Shown: in pieces, positions 1-7,726 of the stretch | How positions within the stretch are numbered: the first letter of the stretch is position 1 | Layout of the letters: each line of letters opens with the position of its first letter | Notes under the pieces: generated by a model | The model's input: only the letters and a program-made list of their open reading frames with translations | Databases searched by the model: none | Told to the model about the DNA's origin: nothing | Program-made: the position numbers and the translations under genes | Origin: an uncultured Bacteroidota bacterium | GTDB taxonomy: Bacteria; Bacteroidota; Bacteroidia; Chitinophagales; Chitinophagaceae | Length of the DNA: 36,841 bases | Direction: 5' to 3' | Assembly: GCA_903904855.1 (NCBI GenBank) | Contig: CAIVEH010000132.1 | Location: 1-36,841, forward strand

Positions 1-48
1 CTGCGCCGCATGTTTGGGTATAAAGGAGTAAGTGTGATGAAGCAATAA
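1..48 (+). CDS. possible C-terminal end of a gene entering from the left edge
   Basis: From the first base, frame 1 reads 15 codons (LRRMFGYKGVSVMKQ) and then TAA. It would converge on dnaX, whose stop lies about 55 nt further on. This is too short to identify a family, and a 15-codon open frame can occur by chance. I include it only because the composition looks coding and because a gene must lie just outside the window. No function is proposed. Confidence 0.3.
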   Translation: MRRMFGYKGVSVMKQ

Positions 49-103
49 CTGATCAGAATTAGCTGACATCGGGTTAAAAGCAGAATGTAAGCCCATTCAC
101 TTT

Positions 104-1960
104 TTAATACTCAATCGTCATCCCTAATCCCTCTTTCAACCTTGCCAGTTGGGGGTTTTTCTGGGCCATTACATCAAATATTTCGCTTTTACTGAGGACA
201 ACGTTCTTTGCCAGTTCGGCTTTTATTGCCTCATCTTCCTTTATCTCGGTGGTAATGCGTACTACCATTTTGGTCTCGGCACGGTAAAAGTCGATGAGGC
301 TGGTGCGCTGCTCCTTGGCATAAGTATCGGTTAGCTCGCTAGGCGAAATAATGCGCAGTTCATCGGGCGGAAATACCTCAATCTTCATCATGGTAAACTG
401 TGCATGAATCACATTCTTGGAGTTAGCCTGGAGTTGTTGCTTGTATTGTTCAAACAGTTGATCGGCTATTTCTTTCGTAAGTACTTTTTGCTCGGCATTC
501 TGATTGGCGGTGGCCTTTGTTACCTCTGAACCAAGGTCAGACAGAAAATCCATACTAAGCCTCCGGCCAGTGGCAGGAGGCGGGGTAAATGAAGGTATTG
601 CCGGGGTCGGTTTGGGGGCATTTACCGACTGAGACTGGCTGGCTGGCGGCTCCTTTTCATTTTGGATATTAACCGGGGCAACAGGCTCCTGAACTATCTT
701 CTTATTTAATTCAACCTGCTCATTACCATTTTGTTGAACTGGCTTATTTGGAGCAGAAGATAAAGACTGAGGAGTAGCTACACTTACATCACTGTAGTTT
801 TTTTTTACATCGTTATTATCAGTCAACTGCGAACCGCCAACGGCTACCTGCGAACCAGATACTGCCTGAAGCAGATAGCATAAACGGATCAGACACATCT
901 CGCTGTGGAGGCGCTTATTGGTAGCAGTTTTGTAGTTAAGCTCGCTATCGTTGATAACATTGAGTGCTGAAAGAATAAATGATGGCGGGGTCTGGTTGGC
1001 CTTTTCATTATATACCGGGCGGAAGTCGTTAGGCACATCCAGCAACTTGGCCATACGGGCATCTTTGCACAGCAGCAGGTTGCGGAAATGCTCGGCAAGA
1101 CCATTGATGATTACATCACCTTCAAAACCCTTTTCAAGCGCCTGATCGAGCAGCAGCAATGCCCCTGCCACATCCTGGCAAAGCATACTGTCGCTGAGCC
1201 TGAAGTAGTATTCGGCATCGAGCAGGTTCAGGTGCTCCATGGTATTGGCATAGGTAAGCATGCCGTTGGTAAAGCTGGCAATACGGTCGAGCATTGAGAG
1301 GGCATCGCGCATACAGCCTTCGCTTTTCTGAGCTATTATGTGCAATGCGGCATCCTGAGCCAACATACCTTCTTTGGCAGCTATGCTTTGCAGGTGGGCC
1401 ACTATATCGTGAGTGGTAATACGCTTGAAATCGAATATCTGACAGCGACTCAGGATGGTTGGCAGTATCTTGTGTTTCTCGGTAGTGGCCAGGATAAAGA
1501 TGGCATATGGCGGCGGCTCTTCCAGTGTTTTCAGGAAGGCGTTGAATGCCGCTGCGCTAAGCATATGTACCTCATCTATGATATACACCTTATACCTGCC
1601 TTGCTGTGGTGCAAACCGCACCTGGTTAGTCAGTTCACGTATATCATCCACAGAGTTGTTGCTGGCGGCATCGAGCTCAAATACATTGAAAGAGGTACTA
1701 TTCTTGAAGCTTGTACAGGTATTGCAAACCCCGCAGGCCTCCATATCGGAAGTGGGTGATTCGCAGTTGATAGTTTTGGCCAAAATACGCGCACAGGTTG
1801 TCTTCCCCACCCCTCTGGGCCCACAAAACAGATAGGCGTGAGCCAGATGCTGGTTTTTGATGGCATTTTTGAGGGTGGTGGTAATATGCTCCTGCCCTAC
1901 CACAGTATCAAATGTCTGTGGCCGGTATTTACGGGCGGAAACTATGTATTGGTCGCTCAT
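104..1960 (-). CDS. dnaX: DNA polymerase III subunit gamma/tau (clamp loader ATPase)
   Basis: Motor subunit of the clamp loader, which opens and places the beta sliding clamp at primer-template junctions; tau also tethers the polymerase core. Seen: the N-terminal motif KYRPQTF, Walker A GPRGVGKT (about residues 47-54), four zinc-binding cysteines (C66, C76, C79, C82), Walker B DEVH (129-132) and the SRC sensor (171-173). Domains I-III end near residue 373, followed by a Pro/Gln/Asn-rich linker to about 500 and a C-terminal tau-type domain. The length of 618 aa is normal for Bacteroidota DnaX. The ATG at 1960 is preceded by a 7-nt A-rich spacer and a heptad array. A run of nine A falls in codons 385-388 and probably allows gamma production (separate entry). 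No nearby recR or ybaB was seen. Confidence 0.97.
   Translation of the reverse strand: MSDQYIVSARKYRPQTFDTVVGQEHITTTLKNAIKNQHLAHAYLFCGPRGVGKTTCARILAKTINCESPTSDMEACGVCNTCTSFKNSTSFNVFELDAASNNSVDDIRELTNQVRFAPQQGRYKVYIIDEVHMLSAAAFNAFLKTLEEPPPYAIFILATTEKHKILPTILSRCQIFDFKRITTHDIVAHLQSIAAKEGMLAQDAALHIIAQKSEGCMRDALSMLDRIASFTNGMLTYANTMEHLNLLDAEYYFRLSDSMLCQDVAGALLLLDQALEKGFEGDVIINGLAEHFRNLLLCKDARMAKLLDVPNDFRPVYNEKANQTPPSFILSALNVINDSELNYKTATNKRLHSEMCLIRLCYLLQAVSGSQVAVGGSQLTDNNDVKKNYSDVSVATPQSLSSAPNKPVQQNGNEQVELNKKIVQEPVAPVNIQNEKEPPASQSQSVNAPKPTPAIPSFTPPPATGRRLSMDFLSDLGSEVTKATANQNAEQKVLTKEIADQLFEQYKQQLQANSKNVIHAQFTMMKIEVFPPDELRIISPSELTDTYAKEQRTSLIDFYRAETKMVVRITTEIKEDEAIKAELAKNVVLSKSEIFDVMAQKNPQLARLKEGLGMTIEY
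798..806 (-). promoter_or_regulatory. A9 slippage site in dnaX (gamma/tau switch candidate)
   Basis: On the coding strand the frame reads GTA AAA AAA AAC, a run of nine A at codons 385-388, right after the clamp-loader domains end. With ten A the frame becomes K K K L Q followed by TGA. With eight A it becomes K K T T V M followed by TAA. Either slip therefore gives a product of about 390 aa, the size of gamma. Thermus thermophilus dnaX uses a nine-A run for transcriptional slippage (established). That the same happens here is inference. Confidence 0.6.
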
Positions 1961-1967
1961 TTTTTTC

Positions 1968-1995
1968 AGTCTAAAGTCTTCAGTCTAAAGTCTAA
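1968..1995 (-). repeat. heptad array in the dnaX leader
   Basis: Four consecutive 7-bp words on the plus strand: AGTCTAA, AGTCTTC, AGTCTAA, AGTCTAA, with a partial fifth (AGTAAAT). The array ends 7 nt (GAAAAAA on the coding strand) before the dnaX ATG and lies downstream of the probable promoter, so it would be transcribed into the 5' leader. The same word recurs ahead of the radical SAM gene near 35.3 kb. Confidence 0.8.
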
Positions 1996-2035
1996 AGTAA
2001 ATTGTTCTCAATTTTACGGCTTTAGTTAGTTTAGT

Positions 2036-2043
2036 CAAAAGTA
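2036..2043 (-). promoter_or_regulatory. probable dnaX promoter, -7 box
   Basis: TACTTTTG matches the Bacteroidota -7 consensus TAnnTTTG. It would give a leader of roughly 70 nt containing the heptad array. I did not identify a convincing -33 TTG at the right distance. Confidence 0.5.
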
Positions 2044-2141
2044 AAGAGGATTGGGTAGATTGTGAAAAGAAGTTTTTTTGTGTCGCAAAATGAAATATAC
2101 TTATTTCTGCGTAATAAAATAATAGTTTAATATATAAAATA

Positions 2142-2894
2142 TCATCCATGAATCCCTTTTACATCATACTCCGGCGGGTGCTTCAAAGAATATTTCCTAC
2201 TGATATTTTGATTGAAATTGGCAGGCTTGTAATTTCTCCGGAACAAGTACTGGACCATAACAGGGTAATCGAATTTCTCATTTACATTTACCAGCTCATT
2301 GCTTTTGAAATTATATATGTTGAAGGTCCAGTAGTTATGTGTTTTATGGCTCTTGAGGTCCATAGTTATGATTTCATAATTGCCATCGCCATCCATGTCC
2401 CGTTCGGGAGTATTATGGCTGTCGGTTTTATCCATGTACTCAATCTTTGTAAATTTATTGTCAGGTTGCTGAAACAGATACAGTACCCTGACATTCATAG
2501 CAGCCAGCCCGCAACCATTATAATGTGCTACAAACTTTAAATCTTTCTGACTATCGCCATTGAAATCAGCAACCCTGATGGGTTCTGAAAAATCCATTGG
2601 GTTGAACCCTTTTTTCAGGTTCAGACACTGAATAAATTGTTTCCCTTTATACAGCTGAAGATAATCGCATTTGGGATTGTCTGCCAATACAGCCCTGATC
2701 ATCAGGTTTTCTTTGCCAAAAAATCCGGGTATAACTATATAGTAAGTCAGTTTCTGTGTTTTGCTATAAGCACGAGAATCCTGTTTCCATCCTTTATATT
2801 TTTTATACTTTATAGCATGATATTTTTCAAACGGGTATTGGGCACTTACTGTGTGGAAAAGTAGGAGAAATGGTATAAGAAATCTGAATTTCAG
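2142..2894 (-). CDS. secreted FG-GAP-like protein with non-ATG start
   Basis: Two Asp-rich calcium-loop motifs, DFNGDSQKDL and DMDGDGNYEI, are typical of FG-GAP/VCBS beta-propeller repeats in exported proteins. The first in-frame ATG (2702) would remove the front of the protein. Reading upstream, the frame stays open for 64 more codons and encodes a textbook signal peptide (ILKFRFLIPFLLLFHTVSA, cleavage before QYP). An in-frame TAA lies just beyond it. No ATG, GTG or TTG is available there, only CTG at 2894 or ATT at 2897; an ATG at 2901 is out of frame by one base. So either the start is unconventional or one base is missing near the start. A -7 box lies 19 nt further upstream. About 250 aa. 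Exact role unknown. Confidence 0.7.
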   Translation of the reverse strand: MKFRFLIPFLLLFHTVSAQYPFEKYHAIKYKKYKGWKQDSRAYSKTQKLTYYIVIPGFFGKENLMIRAVLADNPKCDYLQLYKGKQFIQCLNLKKGFNPMDFSEPIRVADFNGDSQKDLKFVAHYNGCGLAAMNVRVLYLFQQPDNKFTKIEYMDKTDSHNTPERDMDGDGNYEIITMDLKSHKTHNYWTFNIYNFKSNELVNVNEKFDYPVMVQYLFRRNYKPANFNQNISRKYSLKHPPEYDVKGIHG

Positions 2895-2912
2895 AATGCA
2901 TATTTATATCAG

Positions 2913-2920
2913 CAAAGTTA
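2913..2920 (-). promoter_or_regulatory. -7 box for the FG-GAP-like gene
   Basis: TAACTTTG fits TAnnTTTG. It sits so close to the signal-peptide reading frame that transcription would begin only about 10 nt before the coding frame, which supports a start near 2894-2901 rather than at the ATG at 2702. Confidence 0.5.
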
Positions 2921-3097
2921 TATTATTTAAGGGCAGAAGGCAGTGTTTGTTGGATTAATTTTTTTTTTGTGGCAATCAAGTCCTTGTATAGTGGGATGTG
3001 GGCATAAAGGTCGATTGCGGGCCAGTTTATGAACATTGAAACTATTCTATAAATCTGGGGTATCCCGTAAACACGGAAATTGTAACTTTATAGATTC

Positions 3098-3793
3098 ATG
3101 CGTCTATACCTGATTCTTTTGCTTACGGTTTCTTTTGCCTTCCTTCATAGCAAAGCCCAATCCTGCAAAACTGATTCTCCAACTGTTTCAACACTATCTT
3201 CGCTGAAAGAAACGATAAAAAAAGATCCCCGCAAAAACCTGGTGGACCTGAAAAAATTAATTCCAGGCCTGTTGGTCTCTATGCCCTATGCTTCGTCTAA
3301 TAATTTCACTAAAGTAAATTTGTATAAAAACCCTTTCGCCTGCCTGCGACAGGAACCAGCTCTGGCGCTAAAAAAAATACAAGAGGAGCTAAGTAAGAAA
3401 GGTCTTGCACTAAAACTTTATGATGCCTTCAGGCCTTTCCCGGTTACCTGCAAAATGTGGCGACTTGTGCCCGACCGGAGATATGCGGCGAACCCACGAA
3501 ATGGCAGCAACCATAACCGTGGAGTAGCAGTAGACCTCACTATAATAGATATCAAGACCGGAAAAGAGCTGAAAATGGGTACGCCATTTGATAATTTTAC
3601 TGACAGCGCTCATCACAATTTCTACAATCTGCCGCCTGAAGTTATTGCCAACCGCAGGCTATTGAAAACAGTAATGCGCAAATATGGTTTTAATATTGTG
3701 CCTACTGAATGGTGGCACTACCAGTGGATGAACAGGGCAGGTTACGAAATTATTGACCTTGATTTTGATGACATACGGGAGATTTTGCACTAA
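3098..3793 (+). CDS. D-alanyl-D-alanine dipeptidase, VanX/DdpX family (M15D)
   Basis: Zinc peptidase that hydrolyses D-Ala-D-Ala, releasing D-alanine from cell-wall turnover. Seen: a signal peptide ending in SKAQ at about residue 21 and the M15 zinc and catalytic motifs SNHNRGVAVD (H139, D146) and EWWHY (E204, H207). The LYDAFRP segment (about 108-113) contains the Arg that binds substrate in VanX. The length of 231 aa is normal. With a signal peptide and no van-like ligase or dehydrogenase nearby, a periplasmic peptidoglycan-recycling role is more likely than vancomycin resistance (inference). The gene stands alone; a weak -7-like TAACTTTA lies just before the ATG. Confidence 0.92.
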   Translation: MRLYLILLLTVSFAFLHSKAQSCKTDSPTVSTLSSLKETIKKDPRKNLVDLKKLIPGLLVSMPYASSNNFTKVNLYKNPFACLRQEPALALKKIQEELSKKGLALKLYDAFRPFPVTCKMWRLVPDRRYAANPRNGSNHNRGVAVDLTIIDIKTGKELKMGTPFDNFTDSAHHNFYNLPPEVIANRRLLKTVMRKYGFNIVPTEWWHYQWMNRAGYEIIDLDFDDIREILH

Positions 3794-3898
3794 GAGTTTA
3801 AAACTAAGTTGTGCCACACCTTAAAGGTTTGGCATAACTGCGCAAATCGTTTACCAGAATTAGTTTCCACCTGACCAAAATCATTCTGATTTATCTTG

Positions 3899-3959
3899 CA
3901 GGTAAATAATTTTACCTGAATTAGGGATAATAATGCCGGGGCAAATGCCCGGGCATTTG
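3899..3959. repeat. two adjacent palindromes downstream of the dipeptidase gene
   Basis: The first is CAGGTAAA, loop TAAT, TTTACCTG (3899-3918), a perfect 8-bp stem. The second is a perfect 18-bp palindrome, CAAATGCCCGGGCATTTG (3942-3959). Neither is followed by a T-run, so neither is a standard intrinsic terminator. They lie between a gene end and the hydroxylase start and could act as transcript-end structure or as an operator for the downstream gene. Confidence 0.6.
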
Positions 3960-4026
3960 TTGTATTGCCTAACTTAACAAATTGGAAATCAAAATTTAAA
4001 GCCTGAATATCTAAACCACATATTTG

Positions 4027-4649
4027 ATGAGTCAAGAAACAATCAAAAACAAAGGCCGGGGACGGATATTTGAAAATGATGTCCTTGAATTTTTAACACG
4101 TACCAATCCGCTGGTTATCTATTGTATCTATTTTCCGGTTATCGGAGGTATGCTGTATTACGGACACGTACATAAATTACTTGGCTTTAGACTTGAGGCA
4201 ATTCTTTTTGTAACTGGTATTCTATTCTGGAGCCTGTTTGAATATTTTGCACACCGCTTCCTGTTTCATATGCCGGCAAATACCCCAAGGGCTAAAAGGT
4301 TTGTATTCATTATGCACGGCATACATCATGAGTACCCGCGCGATAAAGGGAGGTTATTTATGCCGGTGATACCCAGTGTTACACTGGCAACGATTATCTT
4401 CCTTACAATGCGCCTTCTGATGGGCTGGAATGCCCTGGCTTTTTTCCCTGGTTTTATGCTGGGTTATATTTGTTAGGCTCTATGCACTATGCCATCCATG
4501 CATTTGCACCGCCCAAATTTTTGAAAGCCCTGTGGCGCAACCACGCCATGCACCATTACGAAACCCCAGATATGGGTTATGGCGTAAGTTCTGTGTTATG
4601 GGATCATATTTTCGGTACAGTGCCCAAATTGGGAAAGCATAAAAAGTGA
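4027..4649 (+). pseudogene. fatty-acid hydroxylase superfamily protein, split by a frameshift
   Basis: Integral membrane di-iron hydroxylase of the sterol desaturase/fatty-acid 2-hydroxylase family. Seen: membrane segments and histidine clusters HRFLFH and HGIHH in the first frame, then HAMHH in a second frame after a break. The first frame hits TAG at 4474. Shifting frame near 4470 restores GSMHYAIHAF through to WDHIFG and a stop at 4647, about 207 aa in total, a normal length for family members without cytochrome b5. One lost T in the short T-run at 4469-4471 would explain it. Start chosen at ATG 4027; the TTG just before it is less likely. In Bacteroidota such enzymes are thought to hydroxylate sphingolipid or lipid acyl chains. 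The gene is intact apart from the single break, so it is a recent lesion or a sequencing error. Confidence 0.85.
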
Positions 4650-4715
4650 TTTATTGCTTCTTGCTTTGGCATTGCTAATTCATTAAAACTGCACATTATT
4701 TTTTTCTAAAAACAA

Positions 4716-5312
4716 ATGATTATGCAAGAGATTCTGAAGAATATTTTTGAGCGAAGGGCAGTAAGAAAATACAAAGACATGCCGGTGCCTAAAGAAATGG
4801 TAGAAATATTGCTCGATGCCGGCCGAATGGCCCCCTCTGCAATGAACCATCAGCCATGGAGGTTTTATGTACTCACTAACCCCAAGAAAATAATCAAATT
4901 CTCGAAGGAGATTGCACAGCTTGCTATTAAAGAGATCAAACATGTGAATGTAACGGATCTGCTCAAGATGACCCTAAGCAATTTCCATCTGTCCACCATG
5001 ATAGATTTCCTGAAAAATGAAGATCATATATTTTATGGTGCGCCTGTGGTTATATTCATTACCACTCCCAAAGCAGACGAATGGGGAGCGCTGGATGTGG
5101 GAATGTGTGCACAGAACATTATGCTGGCGGCAAAGGCTGTAGGGCTGGATTCGTGCCCTGTAGGCTTTGCCAGGTTTGTGACTGAAACGCCCGATTATTT
5201 CTATCTCAATATTCCAGATACCGAGCAGGTGCATCTTGCAGTAGTAATAGGCTATGGCGATGAACATCCAGAACCTCATGAGCGGATTGGGAATAATGCG
5301 GTTAATCTTTAG
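4716..5312 (+). CDS. nitroreductase family FMN-dependent oxidoreductase
   Basis: Flavoenzyme that reduces nitro, quinone or related substrates with NAD(P)H. Seen: the N-terminal family signature FERRAVRKYKD (FMN phosphate contacts), PSAMNHQPWRF (about residues 38-48) and the C-terminal VVIGYGDEHPE motif. The length of 198 aa is typical for a homodimer subunit. Two ATGs lie two codons apart (4716 and 4722); the first gives M-I-M-Q. The substrate cannot be predicted. It follows the hydroxylase by 66 nt on the same strand and converges with the sigma-factor gene 10 nt downstream. Confidence 0.9.
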   Translation: MIMQEILKNIFERRAVRKYKDMPVPKEMVEILLDAGRMAPSAMNHQPWRFYVLTNPKKIIKFSKEIAQLAIKEIKHVNVTDLLKMTLSNFHLSTMIDFLKNEDHIFYGAPVVIFITTPKADEWGALDVGMCAQNIMLAAKAVGLDSCPVGFARFVTETPDYFYLNIPDTEQVHLAVVIGYGDEHPEPHERIGNNAVNL

Positions 5313-5322
5313 ATGCCGCAAT

Positions 5323-6591
5323 TTAAAAGCAACACAATTCCAGCTTCCGTTGCAATAATTCTTTTTCTGCCAAGGTGTTAGCCTGCAAAAACGCAGCCTC
5401 AAATAATTCTTTTGCTACAGCAATGTTACCTGTTTGGTAATTCAACTCGCCAAGCGAGGTTTTATAATAGTAGTTATCGCTGATACCCGAAAGCGACTCC
5501 ATTTTTTCAACTGCTGCACTTAATTCACCTGTTCTGGCAAGTGCAATACAGCGGTTGAGTTCGGCAACCGGGTTACCTGTAATAATTACCAGCCTGTCAT
5601 ATAGCCTGAGGATAAGTTGCCAGTCAGTATCGTCAAAAGATGCTGAATTGGCGTGCACACCTGCTATGGCAGCCTCAATCTGATATTCGTGCAGATCAGG
5701 GCCATTAGCCGACAAAACCAGGTAATCATTTCCTTTCTCTACAAGGTATTTGTGCCACTTGCTCCTGTCCTGGTCCTCGAGCAACACAATATTCCCATTG
5801 TCGTTTATGCGTGAGCCCAACCGAGAGGCCTGGTAGCACATAAGGGCCATTAAAGCATTAGCCTGAGGTAAATTTGTTTTAGGGTGCTCCGTCAACAGGA
5901 TAACCAGCCTCATTGCTTCTTCACATAGGTCTTCTCTGATATGCAGATCGGGATGGGCGGAACAGTACCCTTCGCTGAATAAGAGGTACAAAGCCTTTAA
6001 TACCGTTTCTGTCCGTTTCAGTATTTCATGCTCACCTGGATAATCAAGTGGTTTATTTTCTTTTCTCAGTCGTTCCTTCGATCGGTACAATCTTTTATTT
6101 ATAGTATCTGTCTGAGTCAGAAATGCTGCGGCTATCTCTTTAGCGCTTAGACCGCAAAGCACATTCAGAATAAGTGTGATCTGCGCTTCAGCCGATAATG
6201 CTGGATAACAGCAGGCAAACATCATTCTTAGCTGGCTGTCGGCTATTTCACAGGGCCCGAACAATTCACCGATTGCTGGTGCAAGTGTATATTCCGACTG
6301 AAGGGATATAGTAAGATCATTGTCAATTTTCCGTTTCAGTTTATTCCTTCTTATAAGGTCTATGGCTTTGTTCCTGGCTACCATATACAGCCATGCTTCA
6401 GGGTTGGCAGGTATATTACCGAACTTCCAGGATTCAAGTGCCTTAAGGAGTGTATCATGCACAATATCCTCTGCCTGACTCATGTTCCCGATACCAAATA
6501 GACGTGTAAGAACAGCAACCATCTTTCCCGCTTCATGGCGGAAAAGATGGTCTACAAGTGGTCCGGCAGCGTTGTCGCTTGTTAATGACAT
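5323..6591 (-). CDS. ECF sigma factor with long C-terminal helical extension (ECF42, DUF6596)
   Basis: RNA polymerase specificity factor. Seen: region 2 (DIVHDTLLKALESW ... WLYMVARNKAIDLIRR, about 40-85), region 4 with LSAKEIAAAFLTQTDTINKRL (about 148-168), then a 230-residue extension rich in TPR-like pairs such as NRCIALARTGELSAAVEKM. That architecture and 422 aa match the ECF42 group, in which the extension replaces an anti-sigma factor. The gene lies 13 nt behind a DGPF (YCII-like) gene, the diagnostic partner of ECF42. Inference: DGPF genes, including its own neighbour, are its targets. ATG at 6591 fits the alignment of region 2. Confidence 0.93.
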   Translation of the reverse strand: MSLTSDNAAGPLVDHLFRHEAGKMVAVLTRLFGIGNMSQAEDIVHDTLLKALESWKFGNIPANPEAWLYMVARNKAIDLIRRNKLKRKIDNDLTISLQSEYTLAPAIGELFGPCEIADSQLRMMFACCYPALSAEAQITLILNVLCGLSAKEIAAAFLTQTDTINKRLYRSKERLRKENKPLDYPGEHEILKRTETVLKALYLLFSEGYCSAHPDLHIREDLCEEAMRLVILLTEHPKTNLPQANALMALMCYQASRLGSRINDNGNIVLLEDQDRSKWHKYLVEKGNDYLVLSANGPDLHEYQIEAAIAGVHANSASFDDTDWQLILRLYDRLVIITGNPVAELNRCIALARTGELSAAVEKMESLSGISDNYYYKTSLGELNYQTGNIAVAKELFEAAFLQANTLAEKELLQRKLELCCF

Positions 6592-6604
6592 TCAGTTCTG
6601 GCAA

Positions 6605-6943
6605 TTATCCCATTTTCTGGATGGGACGCACTTCCAGGTGTCCGTTTTCTTCAAATATTGGGCAGTCCTTTGCTATCTCCACAGCGTGGTCAATATCATT
6701 GGCAAGCACAACTAAATAACCACCTACTACTTCTTTGGCTTCAGTATAGGGACCATCGGTCAGTACTTTTGCGGTGCCGCTCAGTTGTTTACCTGCAGCC
6801 TGCAACGGATCACCGGATACATAAGTGCCCTTCTGTTGAAGTGAAGTGATCCACTGATACCATTTGTGCATCTGTGCCTGCCATTCTTCAGGCGATTGGT
6901 TTAACCTTCCGCCACCACGGAATAAATACATGAATTTTTCCAT
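6605..6943 (-). CDS. YCII-related DGPF-domain protein
   Basis: Small ferredoxin-like-fold protein of the YCII/DGPF family, 112 aa. Seen: an N-terminal MEKFMYLFRGG beta strand, the W-rich helix EEWQAQMHKWYQWITSL, and DGPYTEAKE at about 63-71, the family's signature DGPF with Tyr in place of Phe. It is first in a two-gene operon with the ECF42 sigma factor (13-nt gap). The biochemical function of this family is unknown; some YCII members are proposed enzymes with a His/Asp pair. The association with the sigma factor is the best functional clue. Confidence 0.92.
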   Translation of the reverse strand: MEKFMYLFRGGGRLNQSPEEWQAQMHKWYQWITSLQQKGTYVSGDPLQAAGKQLSGTAKVLTDGPYTEAKEVVGGYLVVLANDIDHAVEIAKDCPIFEENGHLEVRPIQKMG

Positions 6944-7045
6944 TTTGTTTCTTGTTTTTAGTGTTAAAAAATTAGCTACAGTTAAATAACGATTGATAAC
7001 AAAGAAATAGGACAGGATGTAAAAATATTTTTTTCCAGCACTAAA

Positions 7046-7726
7046 TTATTTAATTATTCTGAGTCGTTTTAACTCATTTTTGCGCTCCTCTGCCATCTTT
7101 TCTATTGATATAGTAAAGGCGATAGCACTGATATTCCTGATATGCATTTTCAGAAATGGGAATGTATCAGCAGGGTATATTGTATACATTTCGCGCAATG
7201 CCCACCCTACCCCTTTCTGCACATAATATTCCTTGTCTTTCAACAAAGGCATTACCAAAACAGCTATCTTTTCAAAAGGCAGAAACACTTTTTTGGTGCG
7301 GCTGAAATACAGCAGGCTCACCACCGACTGTCTTCGTTTCCATAGATTATCAGATTGGTTCCAATCCGAGAGTTGGGGATAAACCTTTTCAGGATGCAAT
7401 TCAAGGGCTTTTGTATTGATCTTGGCCAGGCTATCGCACAGCGACCAGTCATCCACATCTTCCTGCCATGATACCGAGGTTTCCCACAATTGCTCAAAGA
7501 GCTCCTTCCTATTCAGCGAGTTCTCCAGGAAGAAGAAGGCATGGAGCTGAACCCAAAAACTGGAGTTTTTCCAAATGTAGTTCCAGATATCCAGTTGATT
7601 CCCGAAAGGTAATTTTGAAAATGAGAAACCTGCTTTATGCAAAGCACGCCGGGCAGGTATCACCCTTGGTACAGATTCTATTGCATTTGCTACTTCATCA
7701 AGGTATTGCTTATGTGAACTGGTCAT
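7046..7726 (-). CDS. DNA alkylation repair protein, AlkD-like HEAT-repeat
   Basis: AlkD-family DNA glycosylases excise positively charged alkylated bases and are built of HEAT-like helical repeats. Seen: WSLCDSLA (about 97-104), NLWKRRQSVVSLLYFSR (about 125-141) and YYVQKGVGWALREM (about 165-178), which match the conserved helices around the catalytic Asp and aromatic residues of AlkD. The length of 226 aa is normal. No signal peptide. The start codon overlaps the aroQ stop by 4 nt (ATGA), so it is probably translationally coupled to aroQ. The two functions are unrelated, so the operon is one of convenience. Damage specificity is not predictable from sequence. Confidence 0.85.
   Translation of the reverse strand: MTSSHKQYLDEVANAIESVPRVIPARRALHKAGFSFSKLPFGNQLDIWNYIWKNSSFWVQLHAFFFLENSLNRKELFEQLWETSVSWQEDVDDWSLCDSLAKINTKALELHPEKVYPQLSDWNQSDNLWKRRQSVVSLLYFSRTKKVFLPFEKIAVLVMPLLKDKEYYVQKGVGWALREMYTIYPADTFPFLKMHIRNISAIAFTISIEKMAEERKNELKRLRIIK

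Noticed and set aside
2148-2540. Plus-strand frame of 130 codons opposite the FG-GAP-like gene
   Set aside because: The minus strand has calcium-loop motifs and a signal peptide; the plus strand is its shadow.
3098-3793. Vancomycin resistance cluster
   Set aside because: Only a VanX-like peptidase is present, with a signal peptide; no VanA/B-type ligase or VanH is nearby.
4460-4480. Programmed frameshift in the hydroxylase gene
   Set aside because: There is no X XXY YYZ slippery heptamer or downstream structure at the break, and the family is normally encoded in one frame.
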